Part shown: in pieces, positions 33,302-41,836 of the stretch | Position numbering within the stretch: position 1 is the first letter of the stretch | Layout of the letters: each line of letters begins with the position of its first letter | Assembly (NCBI RefSeq): GCF_042660675.1 | Contig: NZ_JBHSUL010000033.1 | Coordinates: 34,344-98,343, forward strand | Origin: Marinilactibacillus sp042660675 | Lineage (GTDB): Bacteria > Bacillota > Bacilli > Lactobacillales > Carnobacteriaceae_A | DNA length: 64,000 nt | Direction of reading: 5' to 3' | Made by a program: the position numbers and the translations under genes | The notes under the pieces: generated by a model | Told to the model about the DNA's origin: nothing | Seen by the model: the letters and a program-made list of their open reading frames with translations, nothing else | Databases searched by the model: none

Positions 33302-33853
33302 TTACTTGTTTTGTATTCTGTTCATTTTCCAGTAAAATAATGCAAACACACTTTTCGAATCACGTAAGTGTCCTTTTTCATATTCAGCCCAGGCTTCATC
33401 AAATGTCAATGCGAGCAATTCGATTGTTTCATCTTCATCTTTAGGTAAGGGGTTCTCTACAGTTATTAACTGCTTGGCTTCATAAATCTCTAGAAATTCA
33501 TCTGTAAAGCCGGGTGTGCTGTAAAAAGAGGTGACAAATGACCAATCTTTCGCCTGATAACCTGTTTCTTCTTCTAGTTCTCTCTTAGCCGTTGTCATTC
33601 CATCAACATCTTCAGTATCTTTTAGTCCTGCTGGTATTTCGATACTAATTTGTTCAATGGCTTTACGGTATTGTTTGACTAGGAGTAAACGATCATCATC
33701 AGTGAAAGCAATAACTGCAGATGCTCCGGCATGTCTAACAATTTCTCTTTTTGATTGCTTCCCATTTGGCAATAGCACATCTTCTACTACATATTTTGTT
33801 ACTTTACCATCATAAATAACTTCACTTTTAAGCGTTTTTTCTTCAAAATCCAT
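33302..33853 (-). CDS. nudF: Nudix hydrolase, ADP-ribose pyrophosphatase type
   Basis: About 183 residues. The Nudix box reads GLKDTEDVDGMTTAKRELEEETGY (G-x5-E-x7-REUxEExGU), preceded by the ADP-ribose-enzyme pattern QYRKAIEQISIEIPAG. It should split ADP-ribose to AMP and ribose 5-phosphate. The ATG at 33853 is chosen with AAGGAAAGTGA upstream; a TTG 21 nt earlier is in frame but lacks a site. Upstream is the promoter TTGTGT-18-TATGAT (33929-33900). The nudF...mtnN pairing is common in Lactobacillales. Confidence 0.9.
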   Translation of the reverse strand: MDFEEKTLKSEVIYDGKVTKYVVEDVLLPNGKQSKREIVRHAGASAVIAFTDDDRLLLVKQYRKAIEQISIEIPAGLKDTEDVDGMTTAKRELEEETGYQAKDWSFVTSFYSTPGFTDEFLEIYEAKQLITVENPLPKDEDETIELLALTFDEAWAEYEKGHLRDSKSVFALFYWKMNRIQNK

Positions 33854-33899
33854 AGAAATCACTTTCCTTTCCAACTATTGATATCATACAGTATCTATT

Positions 33900-33929
33900 A
33901 TCATATTTCATTAGTTGTATAGAACACAA
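33900..33929 (-). promoter_or_regulatory. Promoter of the nudF operon
   Basis: On the minus strand TTGTGT (33929-33924), 18 bp, TATGAT (33905-33900). Confidence 0.55.
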
Positions 33930-34058
33930 GTCTCACTTTCATGAAGTTTAAGATTCTTATAAAGTTTCATATATCCTACTTAGGTCCTATGTCATTCTTT
34001 TTAAAATGTGTGATAAAATAAGGGTACAAATCACACAGGAAAATATGGAGGAGCCAAT

Positions 34059-34757
34059 ATGAATAAAAATCATTTAACAGATACATTAATCTATCTACTG
34101 ACTTGCATAACTATTATCTTTTTATTTACTTTTTTAGTCGCTTTTGGATTTCACGTTATTCCCTCAGGATTACTAAGTATTTCTTTGGGTGTGCTATTAC
34201 TTTATGCACGTGGAAAAAAACAGCGCCCTGCTGATGAAAAGAAATTACCAAAACTTTCTTCTGAGAAAGAGGCTTTTTACGTCTCTAAAGGTCTTGAGAA
34301 AGAAGACATCCAGTACTTCCGTCAGACTATGCAAAAAGCAAAACAACAGATTAGAGATATTGAAAGGAACATGCTTGCTACTGGAAAATTAAAAGCGATC
34401 GAAAATCGTAACAATACAGTCCACCTAACGAAGTCTATGTTCAGAGAAATCATCAAGGAGCCAAATCGACTTCATGAAGTCGATCAGTTTCTTTATGTAC
34501 ACTTACCTTCTTTAGCAGACTTGTCTGGTAAGTATAATGAAATTAATAACCACCAAGCTAAAAGTAAAGCAACTTATGATATGTTAGACAAAGCTTCTCA
34601 AACTTTAGATAAAATGTGTCAGCAGATTGCTGAAGACTATGTTCAATTCAAGTCTGACGATATTGTAGATATGGAAGTAGAGGTAGAACTTGCAAAAAGA
34701 TCTTTGGACAAGGATAATGGTTTCCAAGAAGATACAATCAACAATGAAGAAGTTTAA
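34059..34757 (+). CDS. xpaC: XpaC-like membrane protein (5-bromo-4-chloroindolyl phosphate hydrolysis family)
   Basis: 232 residues. The N-terminus has two hydrophobic segments (TLIYLLTCITIIFLFTFLVAFGF and VIPSGLLSISLGVLLLYA), and the rest is a soluble, helical, charged domain. This is the XpaC layout; the old name comes from a phosphatase screen and the true function is unknown. It is 33 nt ahead of telA, the conserved pair seen in Bacillus (yceG/yceH-like neighbourhoods) and Lactobacillales, which points to a shared role in envelope stress. AGGAGCC precedes the ATG. Confidence 0.85.
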   Translation: MNKNHLTDTLIYLLTCITIIFLFTFLVAFGFHVIPSGLLSISLGVLLLYARGKKQRPADEKKLPKLSSEKEAFYVSKGLEKEDIQYFRQTMQKAKQQIRDIERNMLATGKLKAIENRNNTVHLTKSMFREIIKEPNRLHEVDQFLYVHLPSLADLSGKYNEINNHQAKSKATYDMLDKASQTLDKMCQQIAEDYVQFKSDDIVDMEVEVELAKRSLDKDNGFQEDTINNEEV

Positions 34758-34789
34758 CCCATTTTGTACCTGAAAGGATGTCACGTTAT

Positions 34790-36004
34790 ATGGATGATAA
34801 GAATACACAGCAAGATTTTACAAAAGTAAAAGATCAGTCAACAAGTGAGCTGGATGATTTGCTGGCGAACCCCTTTGGAGAAACCATGAAAAACCCTCCT
34901 GCTCCTAGTGCTAACACGAGTACTTCTTTAACAGGCGAGCAAGCTGAAGAAACGAGAAGATTGTTCGATACCTTGCCTGAAGAACGTCAAAAGCAGGCTC
35001 AACAACTCTCTAATCAAATCGCAGAGAACGATATAGACGCTGTCTTGAATTACGGATCGGCTGCTCAGCAGCGCCTAGGAGATTTTTCCCATTCCGTTCT
35101 GAATCATGTGCAGAATCAAGAAACTGGGCATATCGGAGAAACTTTGAACGACTTAATGTTCCGATTAAAAGAAAGTAATCCCGACGATTTACGTGCAGAT
35201 AATTCAAATATTTTCAAAAAGATGTTCAAGAAAATTAACCGCTCGATTTATGAAACAACTGCGAAATACCAAAAGATTGGCGCTCAAATAGATAAAATTG
35301 CCGTTAAATTAGATAAAGAAAAAGATATGCTACTAAAAGATAACGAAATGCTTGAAGCACTGTATGAAAAAAACTTTGAATACTTTGAAGCTTTAAACAT
35401 TTATATTGCTGCCGGAGAGTTGAAGTTGGAACAATTGCAAAAAGAATCTATACCGAACGCGATGAAAGTTGCAGAAAGCAGCACCAATCAGATGGACGTT
35501 CAACGTGTAAATGATTTGAATCAATTCCAAAATCGTCTTGAAAAACGTGTTTATGACTTAAAAGTAGCAAGACAAATGACGATTCAACAAGCGCCTCAGA
35601 TCCGTTTGATTCAAAATACAAATCAAGCATTATCAGAAAAAATTCAAACTTCTGTTAACACAGCGATTCCTTTATGGAAAAACCAAATTGTTATTGCATT
35701 AACTTTATTACGTCAAAAAGAAGCCGTCACTGCTCAAAGACAAGTTTCTGAAACAACTAACGACTTATTAACTAAGAATTCTGAAATGTTGAAACAGTCT
35801 TCTATCGAAACAGCTCGTGAAAATGAACGTGGTATCATCGATATCGAAACACTGGAGAAAACACAATCCGATTTGGTCGAGACACTTGAAGAAACGCTTT
35901 CTATTCAACAAGAAGGCCGTTCTAAGCGAAAAGAAGCTGAACAACAGCTCGTTAGAATGGAAGATCGTCTAAGAGATCAACTGCTCAAAATCACAGAAAA
36001 CTAA
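34790..36004 (+). CDS. telA: TelA-like toxic anion resistance protein
   Basis: A soluble, all-helical protein of about 404 residues of the TelA/KlaA family, linked to tolerance of tellurite, lantibiotics and cell-wall stress but without a proven biochemical role. Core family stretches are KKINRSIYETTAKYQKIGAQIDKI, LEQLQKESIPNAMKVAESSTNQMD and TIQQAPQIRLIQNTNQALSEKIQTSVNTAIPLWKNQIVIAL. The ATG at 34790 is used, since the earlier in-frame ATG at 34778 touches the ribosome binding site AAAGGA. Second gene after xpaC; a strong terminator follows. Confidence 0.9.
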   Translation: MDDKNTQQDFTKVKDQSTSELDDLLANPFGETMKNPPAPSANTSTSLTGEQAEETRRLFDTLPEERQKQAQQLSNQIAENDIDAVLNYGSAAQQRLGDFSHSVLNHVQNQETGHIGETLNDLMFRLKESNPDDLRADNSNIFKKMFKKINRSIYETTAKYQKIGAQIDKIAVKLDKEKDMLLKDNEMLEALYEKNFEYFEALNIYIAAGELKLEQLQKESIPNAMKVAESSTNQMDVQRVNDLNQFQNRLEKRVYDLKVARQMTIQQAPQIRLIQNTNQALSEKIQTSVNTAIPLWKNQIVIALTLLRQKEAVTAQRQVSETTNDLLTKNSEMLKQSSIETARENERGIIDIETLEKTQSDLVETLEETLSIQQEGRSKRKEAEQQLVRMEDRLRDQLLKITEN

Positions 36005-36008
36005 GCCA

Positions 36009-36040
36009 AAAACTTCCCTTTTTAGGGAAGTTTTTTTTAC
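36009..36040 (+). terminator. Intrinsic terminator of xpaC-telA
   Basis: AAAACTTCCCT and AGGGAAGTTTT form the stem, followed by T8. Confidence 0.9.
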
Positions 36041-36052
36041 GAGTCATATTCT

Positions 36053-36081
36053 TTGAACATTTTATAACAATCCCGTATAGT
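36053..36081 (+). promoter_or_regulatory. Promoter of the GlsB-like gene
   Basis: TTGAAC (36053-36058), 17 bp, TATAGT (36076-36081). The start would be about 30 bp ahead of the ATG. Confidence 0.72.
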
Positions 36082-36120
36082 TAATAACATAAAGAAGCAA
36101 AGAAAAAGGAGAGAGTTATT

Positions 36121-36363
36121 ATGTTAGGTTTTATCTTAATGTTAATCATCGGTGGTATTGTTGGAGCAATCGGACAAGCAATCATCGGTAAAAATGTACC
36201 AGGTGGAATTATTGGTAATATCGTTGTTGGTTTATTAGGTTCTGCTCTAGGTGGATATTTGCTAGCAGACATTGGTCCAACAATTGAAGGTATCGCTATT
36301 TTCCCAGCAATCGTTGGTGCTGTAATCGTAGTATTCCTATTCAGCTTACTTGCTAAAAAATAA
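36121..36363 (+). CDS. GlsB/YeaQ/YmgE family stress-response membrane protein
   Basis: An 80-residue, glycine-rich membrane protein. Pattern GFILMLIIGGIVGAIGQAIIGKNVPGGIIGNIVVGLLGSALGGYLL matches the transglycosylase-associated (DUF2179-unrelated, PF04226) family, with about three membrane-spanning stretches. In enterococci and lactic acid bacteria such genes go with the general stress protein Gls24, though no gls24 is next to it here. AAAGGAGAGAG precedes the ATG. It is monocistronic with its own promoter and a palindromic terminator shared with the convergent csp gene. Confidence 0.9.
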   Translation: MLGFILMLIIGGIVGAIGQAIIGKNVPGGIIGNIVVGLLGSALGGYLLADIGPTIEGIAIFPAIVGAVIVVFLFSLLAKK

Positions 36364-36391
36364 TTATTGCGTTTAAAACTGCAATCATATC

Positions 36392-36433
36392 AAAAGCTCC
36401 ATGTAACCGCCTAGGCGGTTACATGGAGCTTTT
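36392..36433. terminator. Bidirectional terminator, 42-bp perfect palindrome
   Basis: AAAAGCTCCATGTAACCGCC is followed by its exact complement around TAG, with A/T runs at both ends. It ends both the GlsB-like gene and the convergent second csp gene. Confidence 0.9.
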
Positions 36434-36446
36434 TTAATTTATACTT

Positions 36447-36647
36447 TTATACTTTATCAACGTTAGACGCTTGTGGTCCTCTGTCGCCATCAGTAATGTC
36501 GAATTCTACTTCTTGTCCATCGTCTAGTGATTTGTATCCTTCACTATTGATTGCACTGAAGTGTACAAATACATCTTCACTACCTTCTACTTCAATAAAA
36601 CCAAATCCTTTTTCTGCGTTAAACCATTTCACTGTTCCTCTAGCCAT
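36447..36647 (-). CDS. Cold-shock protein, CspA family (second copy)
   Basis: 66 residues, with RNP1 KGFGFIE and RNP2 VFVHFSAI intact. It is more acidic than the first copy (EVEGSEDVFVH, DDGQEVEFDITDGD). Cold-shock proteins of this size bind single-stranded RNA and prevent or melt structure. AGGAGGAAAAGTAGG lies before the ATG; the near-consensus promoter at 36739-36767 gives a leader of about 85 nt. The two csp genes in this window are 22 kb apart and both monocistronic. Confidence 0.95.
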   Translation of the reverse strand: MARGTVKWFNAEKGFGFIEVEGSEDVFVHFSAINSEGYKSLDDGQEVEFDITDGDRGPQASNVDKV

Positions 36648-36738
36648 CCTACTTTTCCTCCTAAGTAAATACTTGCAACAGACTGCCTATAAGTTCATTT
36701 ATTGTTTAATAAATGCTGCATACATCTATTACAGCTTC

Positions 36739-36767
36739 AGTATACAAAACTTAATTTCTTTTTGCAA
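36739..36767 (-). promoter_or_regulatory. Promoter of the second csp gene
   Basis: On the minus strand TTGCAA (36767-36762), 17 bp, TATACT (36744-36739). Confidence 0.8.
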
Positions 36768-36837
36768 GGGCTTTCTTTATTAAAGTATAAAATATTTAAC
36801 GATTGTATCCCTTATCAGCTCCGATTTTAAACAAAAA

Positions 36838-36864
36838 TAAAAGCTGGCCGTTTGGCCAGCTTTA
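36838..36864 (-). terminator. Intrinsic terminator of ileS
   Basis: AAAGCTGGCC and GGCCAGCTTT around a GTTT/AAAC loop, followed on the minus strand by TATTTTTG. Confidence 0.82.
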
Positions 36865-36867
36865 TGG

Positions 36868-39660
36868 TTATTCTTGTTCTTCTTTATGTTCAAATAATTC
36901 TGGAAAATGTTCTTCACAGATATGGTGACATCTAGGACAAAGTTTTCCGACTCCATCAATTTCAACAAGTTCATTAGAAGTGATTCGACATCTTTCACAG
37001 ACTTCGCCTTCCATATGCTGAACTCGAACAGACAGCCCTTCGAAGTCTAGTATAGATGAATCTTCTGGTTTTTCAGATAGAGGTTTAACCGTAACATTTG
37101 AAGCAATTAGGATCTGGCGCAGATTAGTGTCTAATGATTCCAATAGTGCTTGAACATCATCTGATACGTAAAGTGTCGTATCAGCTTCAAAATCCTTACC
37201 AATCACTTTATTTTCACGCGCGACTTCATTTGCTTTAAGGATATGATCTCTTAATCGCATAAACTGATCCCATTTTTCTACAAGTACTTCTGATTGCTCG
37301 TATGCTTCTACTTGAGGCATTTCAGTTAATTGAGCATATGCTTCATCTTCTTCTAAATATGTCCAAATCTCTTCTGCAGTATGCGGAAGAATTGGTGTCA
37401 ACATCTTAGTCAATTTCACAATTACTTGATAAAAGACAGATTGCATGGCTCTTCTAGAATGCGCATCTGGAGCATCAATATAAAGCACATCTTTTGCAAA
37501 GTTTACGTAGAAGTTTGACATATCCACCGTACAGAATTGATTGATTTCTTTGTAAATTTCAGAGAAGTTATACGCTTCATAAGCATTCAAAACATTTTCA
37601 ACAGTACGATTTAAACGATTCATCATGTACTGGTCAACAGTTCTTAATTCTTCATAAGGTACATTGTTTTCAGCATACGAGAAGTCTTCTGTATTTTGGA
37701 TCAAGAAACGAATGGTATTTCTGATTTTACGATAAACTTCTGATACTTGTTTCAAGATATCCATACTTACTCGCACATCAGCTTGAGAATCTACACTAGA
37801 AACCCACAATCGAATAATATCTGCACCCATTTGTTTGATGACTTTGTTTGGAAGGATCGTGTTTCCGAGTGATTTACTCATTTTACGTCCGTCTCCATCT
37901 AAAACAAAGCCTTGAGATAAAACAGATTTATATGGTGCTTCGCCATTGATGGCTACACTTGTTGTTAAACTCGAATTGAACCATCCACGGTACTGATCTG
38001 AACCTTCAAGATACATATCAGCTGGGAACGTTAGATTATCTCTTGTTTTTAAAACAGCTTGATGAGAAGATCCCGAATCGAACCAAACATCCATAATATC
38101 TGTTTCTTTCGTGAATAAACCATTTGGACTTGAAGGAGACTCGAATCCTTCTGGAAGCAAGTCTTTTGCTTCACGTTCGAACCAGATATTAGATCCATGT
38201 TCAGCAAATAAGTCAGATACATGGGCAATGGTTTCAGGTGTAATGATTGCATCTCCATTTTCAGCATAGAAAATCGGTAAAGGAACACCCCAGGCACGCT
38301 GACGCGAAATCACCCAGTCTCCTCTATCTCTTACCATATTGTAGAGTCTTTGCATTCCCCAAGGCTGAAGCCAGTCTACTTCTTGAACAGCTTGTAAAAT
38401 ATCTTCACGGAAATCTTTTATAGAAGCAAACCATTGTGGTGTTGCTCGGAAGATAACCGGTTTTTTCGTTCTCCAGTCATGTGGATAGCTGTGTGTGAAG
38501 AAATCCATCTTCAGTAAAGCGTCTTTTTCTTTTAACCACTCAGTGATAATTTTATTTGCATCATCATAAAATGTTCCTTCTAGACCTGGAGCTTCATCAG
38601 TAAAGCAACCTCTTGCGTCTACTGGTGAAAGCACTTTAAGTCCATACTGTTGAGCGGCAATAAAGTCATCTTCTCCGTGTCCAGGAGCTGTGTGCACTAA
38701 ACCAGTACCACTATCTAAGGTTACATGGTCTCCCATGATTACTAGCGAATCACGGTCATAGAATGGATGTTTTGTTGTTAATCGGTCCAGATCCGATCCT
38801 TTTACTTCTTTGATTAGCTCGATTTTTTCCCAACCAAGTGTTTCTGCTACTTCTTCAGCCATTTTAGAAGCGACTACGTATTTACGTCCATCGGCTTCTA
38901 GTACAGCATAGTCAAACTCAGGATTTACAGCAATGGCTAGGTTTGCAGGCAATGTCCAAGGGGTCGTTGTCCAGATAATTAAAGAAGTATCTTGTTCCAG
39001 AATACCTTTTCCGTCATTGACTTCAAACGCCACATAAATATTAGCTGAACGAACATCGTGATACTCAATTTCAGCCTCAGCTAAAGCAGATTCACTTGAT
39101 GGAGACCAATAAATCGGTTTTAACCCTCTATAAATGTAGCCTTTTTCTGCCATTTTACCAAATACTTTGATTTGTTCTGATTCGTAATCTTTTGTAAGGG
39201 TCACGTATGGATTGTCCCATTCTCCAGCCACACCTAATCGTTTAAAGTCTTCGCGCTGTTTATCGACTTGTTCCCAGGCATACTCTTCACAAAGCTTTCT
39301 GAATTCAGCAACAGACATTGATTTACGATCAACACCTGCGTTTGTTAAAGCTTGCTCAATAGGTAAACCATGTGTATCCCATCCTGGAACATATGGTGCA
39401 CGGAAACCAGACATAGATTTGTAGCGAACGATAATATCTTTTGAAACTTTATTCAATGCATGGCCCATATGAATATTCCCATTTGCATAAGGAGGGCCAT
39501 CATGTAGTATGAATGTTGGTTTATTCTGGTTTAATTCTTGTCTATTTGCATAAATATTGTTTTCTTCCCATTCTGCTTGGCGATCCGGTTCTTTGTTTGG
39601 AAGTCCAGCACGCATTGGGAATGCTGTCTTCAATAAATTTAATGTTTCTTTTACTTCCAT
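36868..39660 (-). CDS. ileS: Isoleucyl-tRNA synthetase
   Basis: A class I synthetase of 930 residues. HIGH is in PPYANGNIHMGHALNK, KMSKS in GRKMSKSLGNTILP; the editing domain is between them (WTTTPWTLPANLAIAV). The C-terminus has the zinc cysteines CERCR...CPRCH of the bacterial IleS1 (mupirocin-sensitive) type. AGGATGC precedes the ATG. It is preceded by an Ile T-box leader and follows divIVA, the usual division-cluster end in Firmicutes, with a terminator downstream. Confidence 0.97.
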   Translation of the reverse strand: MEVKETLNLLKTAFPMRAGLPNKEPDRQAEWEENNIYANRQELNQNKPTFILHDGPPYANGNIHMGHALNKVSKDIIVRYKSMSGFRAPYVPGWDTHGLPIEQALTNAGVDRKSMSVAEFRKLCEEYAWEQVDKQREDFKRLGVAGEWDNPYVTLTKDYESEQIKVFGKMAEKGYIYRGLKPIYWSPSSESALAEAEIEYHDVRSANIYVAFEVNDGKGILEQDTSLIIWTTTPWTLPANLAIAVNPEFDYAVLEADGRKYVVASKMAEEVAETLGWEKIELIKEVKGSDLDRLTTKHPFYDRDSLVIMGDHVTLDSGTGLVHTAPGHGEDDFIAAQQYGLKVLSPVDARGCFTDEAPGLEGTFYDDANKIITEWLKEKDALLKMDFFTHSYPHDWRTKKPVIFRATPQWFASIKDFREDILQAVQEVDWLQPWGMQRLYNMVRDRGDWVISRQRAWGVPLPIFYAENGDAIITPETIAHVSDLFAEHGSNIWFEREAKDLLPEGFESPSSPNGLFTKETDIMDVWFDSGSSHQAVLKTRDNLTFPADMYLEGSDQYRGWFNSSLTTSVAINGEAPYKSVLSQGFVLDGDGRKMSKSLGNTILPNKVIKQMGADIIRLWVSSVDSQADVRVSMDILKQVSEVYRKIRNTIRFLIQNTEDFSYAENNVPYEELRTVDQYMMNRLNRTVENVLNAYEAYNFSEIYKEINQFCTVDMSNFYVNFAKDVLYIDAPDAHSRRAMQSVFYQVIVKLTKMLTPILPHTAEEIWTYLEEDEAYAQLTEMPQVEAYEQSEVLVEKWDQFMRLRDHILKANEVARENKVIGKDFEADTTLYVSDDVQALLESLDTNLRQILIASNVTVKPLSEKPEDSSILDFEGLSVRVQHMEGEVCERCRITSNELVEIDGVGKLCPRCHHICEEHFPELFEHKEEQE

Positions 39661-39696
39661 TTTTGCATCCTCTTTTACTTTATATTTTTTTGATAA

Positions 39697-39935
39697 TAAA
39701 AAGACTTCATCCTTGAAAAAGGACGAAGTCTTCGTGGTACCACCTTACTTTAGAGACATAGACTCCTCCCATTAGGGGACATCTGTCTGTCTCTCTCTTC
39801 TCTTTAACGCAGAGCTACGTTTTTAACTACTACATTTCATTAAAAAAGCTACTGAATGATCATAAAATGAAATTGACTTGCCAACATCGCACCATCGTTG
39901 GCTCTCTGAAAAGTGTTTCAACTTATATAATTTCA
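39697..39935 (-). promoter_or_regulatory. T-box leader of ileS, specifier AUC (Ile)
   Basis: The T-box AAGGTGGTACCACG lies at 39752-39733 on the minus strand, followed by a terminator (GACTTCGTCC...GGATGAAGTC and T-run, 39732-39697). In stem I, ACTGAA at the 5' end pairs with TTCAGT on the 3' side, and the specifier ATC is read at 39860-39858, matching isoleucine. The leader starts about 20 nt after the divIVA stop, and I see no terminator between them. Low charged tRNA-Ile should raise ileS expression. Confidence 0.9.
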
Positions 39936-39953
39936 GTAATTGCTACTATTTAT

Positions 39954-40625
39954 TTATACGCTTGGCAATTCTACAGCCGGTGTCATGCCTTCTTCGTAAT
40001 TTTGATTTTCAGATTCATCAGATTCTTCTACTACATCCGTTGTGAGTTCGATTTCTTCTGATTCATCTTTTTGATCAAGTTCTGTTTTCACTTCGTTTAA
40101 TGTATGTGTTTCTGGTTTCTCTGAAATAGGCGCTTGTAAAATATCATCCCATTCGTCTTTCTTTACTAGCTCAAGTTGCGATTCAATCATTAGTTGAAGT
40201 CTTTGGCGAAAAATACGACTTTGCTTGCGCAAAGCTTCTGTTTCTTCTTCAATTTTACGTGCTTTACCAACAGCATCTTTCAGTAGTTGGTCTGCATGAT
40301 TTTCAGCATCTTGACGAACTTTAGAAGCTTTGTTTTCAGCTTCTTTAGAAATCATATCTGCTTCTTTTTCAGAATTCACTTTCAAACGATCAGCAGCATC
40401 TTGTGCAACAATAATCGACTTATTAAGTGAATCTTGCATTTGATCGTAACTTGCTAATTTTTCTTCAGCAAATTCCAATTTCTTTTCAGTTTCTTTTTTT
40501 TGTTTCAATAACAATTCATAATCTTTGATGATTTGATCCAGATAATCGTTTACTTGATCCTGATCGTACCCTCTCATCTTAACAGAAAATTCTTTGTTAT
40601 GTATGTCCATAGGTGTTAATGCCAT
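39954..40625 (-). CDS. divIVA: Cell division protein DivIVA
   Basis: DivIVA senses membrane curvature at poles and septa and recruits other proteins. The N-terminal lipid-binding domain MALTPMDIHNKEFSVKMRGYDQDQVNDYLDQIIKDYE is followed by long coiled coils to about residue 150. The C-terminal 60 residues are acidic and low in complexity (ELDQKDESEEIELTTDVVEESDESENQ). 223 residues is slightly longer than the Bacillus protein because of that tail. It closes the dcw-ylm cluster. The Min proteins encoded at 9.6-11.1 kb are possible partners. Confidence 0.96.
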   Translation of the reverse strand: MALTPMDIHNKEFSVKMRGYDQDQVNDYLDQIIKDYELLLKQKKETEKKLEFAEEKLASYDQMQDSLNKSIIVAQDAADRLKVNSEKEADMISKEAENKASKVRQDAENHADQLLKDAVGKARKIEEETEALRKQSRIFRQRLQLMIESQLELVKKDEWDDILQAPISEKPETHTLNEVKTELDQKDESEEIELTTDVVEESDESENQNYEEGMTPAVELPSV

Positions 40626-40711
40626 GATCGAATTCCTCCGTTACCTTTTTTTGATCAGTTTGATTCCTGTTTTTTTCCAGTATAAATAATAATCTGTCTT
40701 TAGACAAGAGC

Positions 40712-41497
40712 TTATTGATTTCTATCTAGAATATCAAGTTCCAATCTGATTTTTTCTTTACGTGTTTTACCTTCAATGGATTTCAATTTAATTCTTCCGA
40801 ACCCTCTGATAGAAATAACATCTGATATTCCTAAAGAAATATCCGGTCTAGAAATTTCATTCCAATTGACTTTCACTTTGTTTGAACTGATCAATTCTTT
40901 TGATTTTTGTCTAGATAGATTGAATGCCGCTGCAAGGACAACATCTATTCTTAATGAAGACGCAATGACACTGTGACTATCCCACTTATCTTTCGGCAGG
41001 ATAATTTCAGTGTATGATTTTTCTTCCAGATGAACCTTAATTTTACCAATACTTTCAATTTGTGAAAGTAAGTATGGCAGCATCGGTTGATCCATAAAGA
41101 ACTGCCACGTTTCTCCATCGGTTATAATATCTCCCAGAGTTTCCCGGTTAATCCCAGCACCAGTTAGCGTTCCGAGTATACTCCCGTGTGATAAAGTTGC
41201 AAACTTGGTTGGATAATTGATTTCACAGATTGTGATGTTGTAGTCTTGTTGCTCGGGTTCAAAATAAGGAGGAGACAGAAAGAGTCTTTTTCTTTCTGCA
41301 TCTTCATATCCTCCAAAGTAATACAAAGATATCTCAGTACTCTGCCCTACGACCGATTCAACAATATACTGCTGTCTCGGATCCAGAAATGGTGTCAGAT
41401 ATGGCGTATACTGTTCTTCGACTTGACGAGTCCAGTCCATGACTGTATCAATGAAAATCTGTTCGTCTTTTCTAAAATGCTGGTATACATTATCCAT
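40712..41497 (-). CDS. ylmH: YlmH, S4-domain RNA-binding protein (RqcP2-like)
   Basis: 261 residues. The last 75 form an S4 RNA-binding domain (RIDVVLAAAFNLSRQKSKELISSNKVKVNWNEISRPDISLGISDVISIRGFGRIKL). The N-terminal part (KDEQIFIDTVMDWTRQVEEQYTPYLTPFLDPRQ) is the YlmH-specific domain. YlmH binds the 50S subunit and can support C-terminal tailing in ribosome quality control, as shown in Bacillus. Its place beside sepF and divIVA is conserved in Gram-positives for unknown reasons. It is 12 nt after ylmG. Confidence 0.93.
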   Translation of the reverse strand: MDNVYQHFRKDEQIFIDTVMDWTRQVEEQYTPYLTPFLDPRQQYIVESVVGQSTEISLYYFGGYEDAERKRLFLSPPYFEPEQQDYNITICEINYPTKFATLSHGSILGTLTGAGINRETLGDIITDGETWQFFMDQPMLPYLLSQIESIGKIKVHLEEKSYTEIILPKDKWDSHSVIASSLRIDVVLAAAFNLSRQKSKELISSNKVKVNWNEISRPDISLGISDVISIRGFGRIKLKSIEGKTRKEKIRLELDILDRNQ

Positions 41498-41509
41498 TAG
41501 TCTTTAACC

Positions 41510-41815
41510 TCACACTAGTCCGATTTGATTGAAAAGATTCAAAATGATTTGAAAAACGGGTGTAATCCCCATTCTGATAAACGAAAGAGCAAAAAGTGCA
41601 ACGATCCCTGCAAGACTGATCATTCCAATTGGCGGTACAAATCGTCTAAAGAATCCTACATAAGGTTCACAAATTCTGATTAAAATTCTTCCAATACTAG
41701 ACTGATACGCTCCTGGAATCCAAGACATTAAAAAGTAGACGAGGATCAACATTCTGTAAATATCGACCGCTCTTAGTGAAATGTCATGTAGAAATTGTAT
41801 AACTTGATATACCAT
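41510..41815 (-). CDS. ylmG: YggT family membrane protein YlmG
   Basis: 101 residues with two membrane segments (ILVYFLMSWIPGAY and GMISLAGIVALFALSFIRMG). The conserved YggT stretch RILIRICEPYVGFFRRFVPPIGMIS lies between them. The function is not settled; it is linked to division and membrane organisation by its constant position after sepF. It lies 21 nt after sepF and 12 nt before ylmH in one transcript. Confidence 0.93.
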   Translation of the reverse strand: MVYQVIQFLHDISLRAVDIYRMLILVYFLMSWIPGAYQSSIGRILIRICEPYVGFFRRFVPPIGMISLAGIVALFALSFIRMGITPVFQIILNLFNQIGLV

Positions 41816-41836
41816 AAAATACGTTCTCCGTTTCCG

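Noticed and set aside
36392..36433. 42-bp perfect palindrome considered as a protein operator
   Set aside because: It lies between two convergent genes and has A/T runs on both sides, so it is better explained as a bidirectional terminator.
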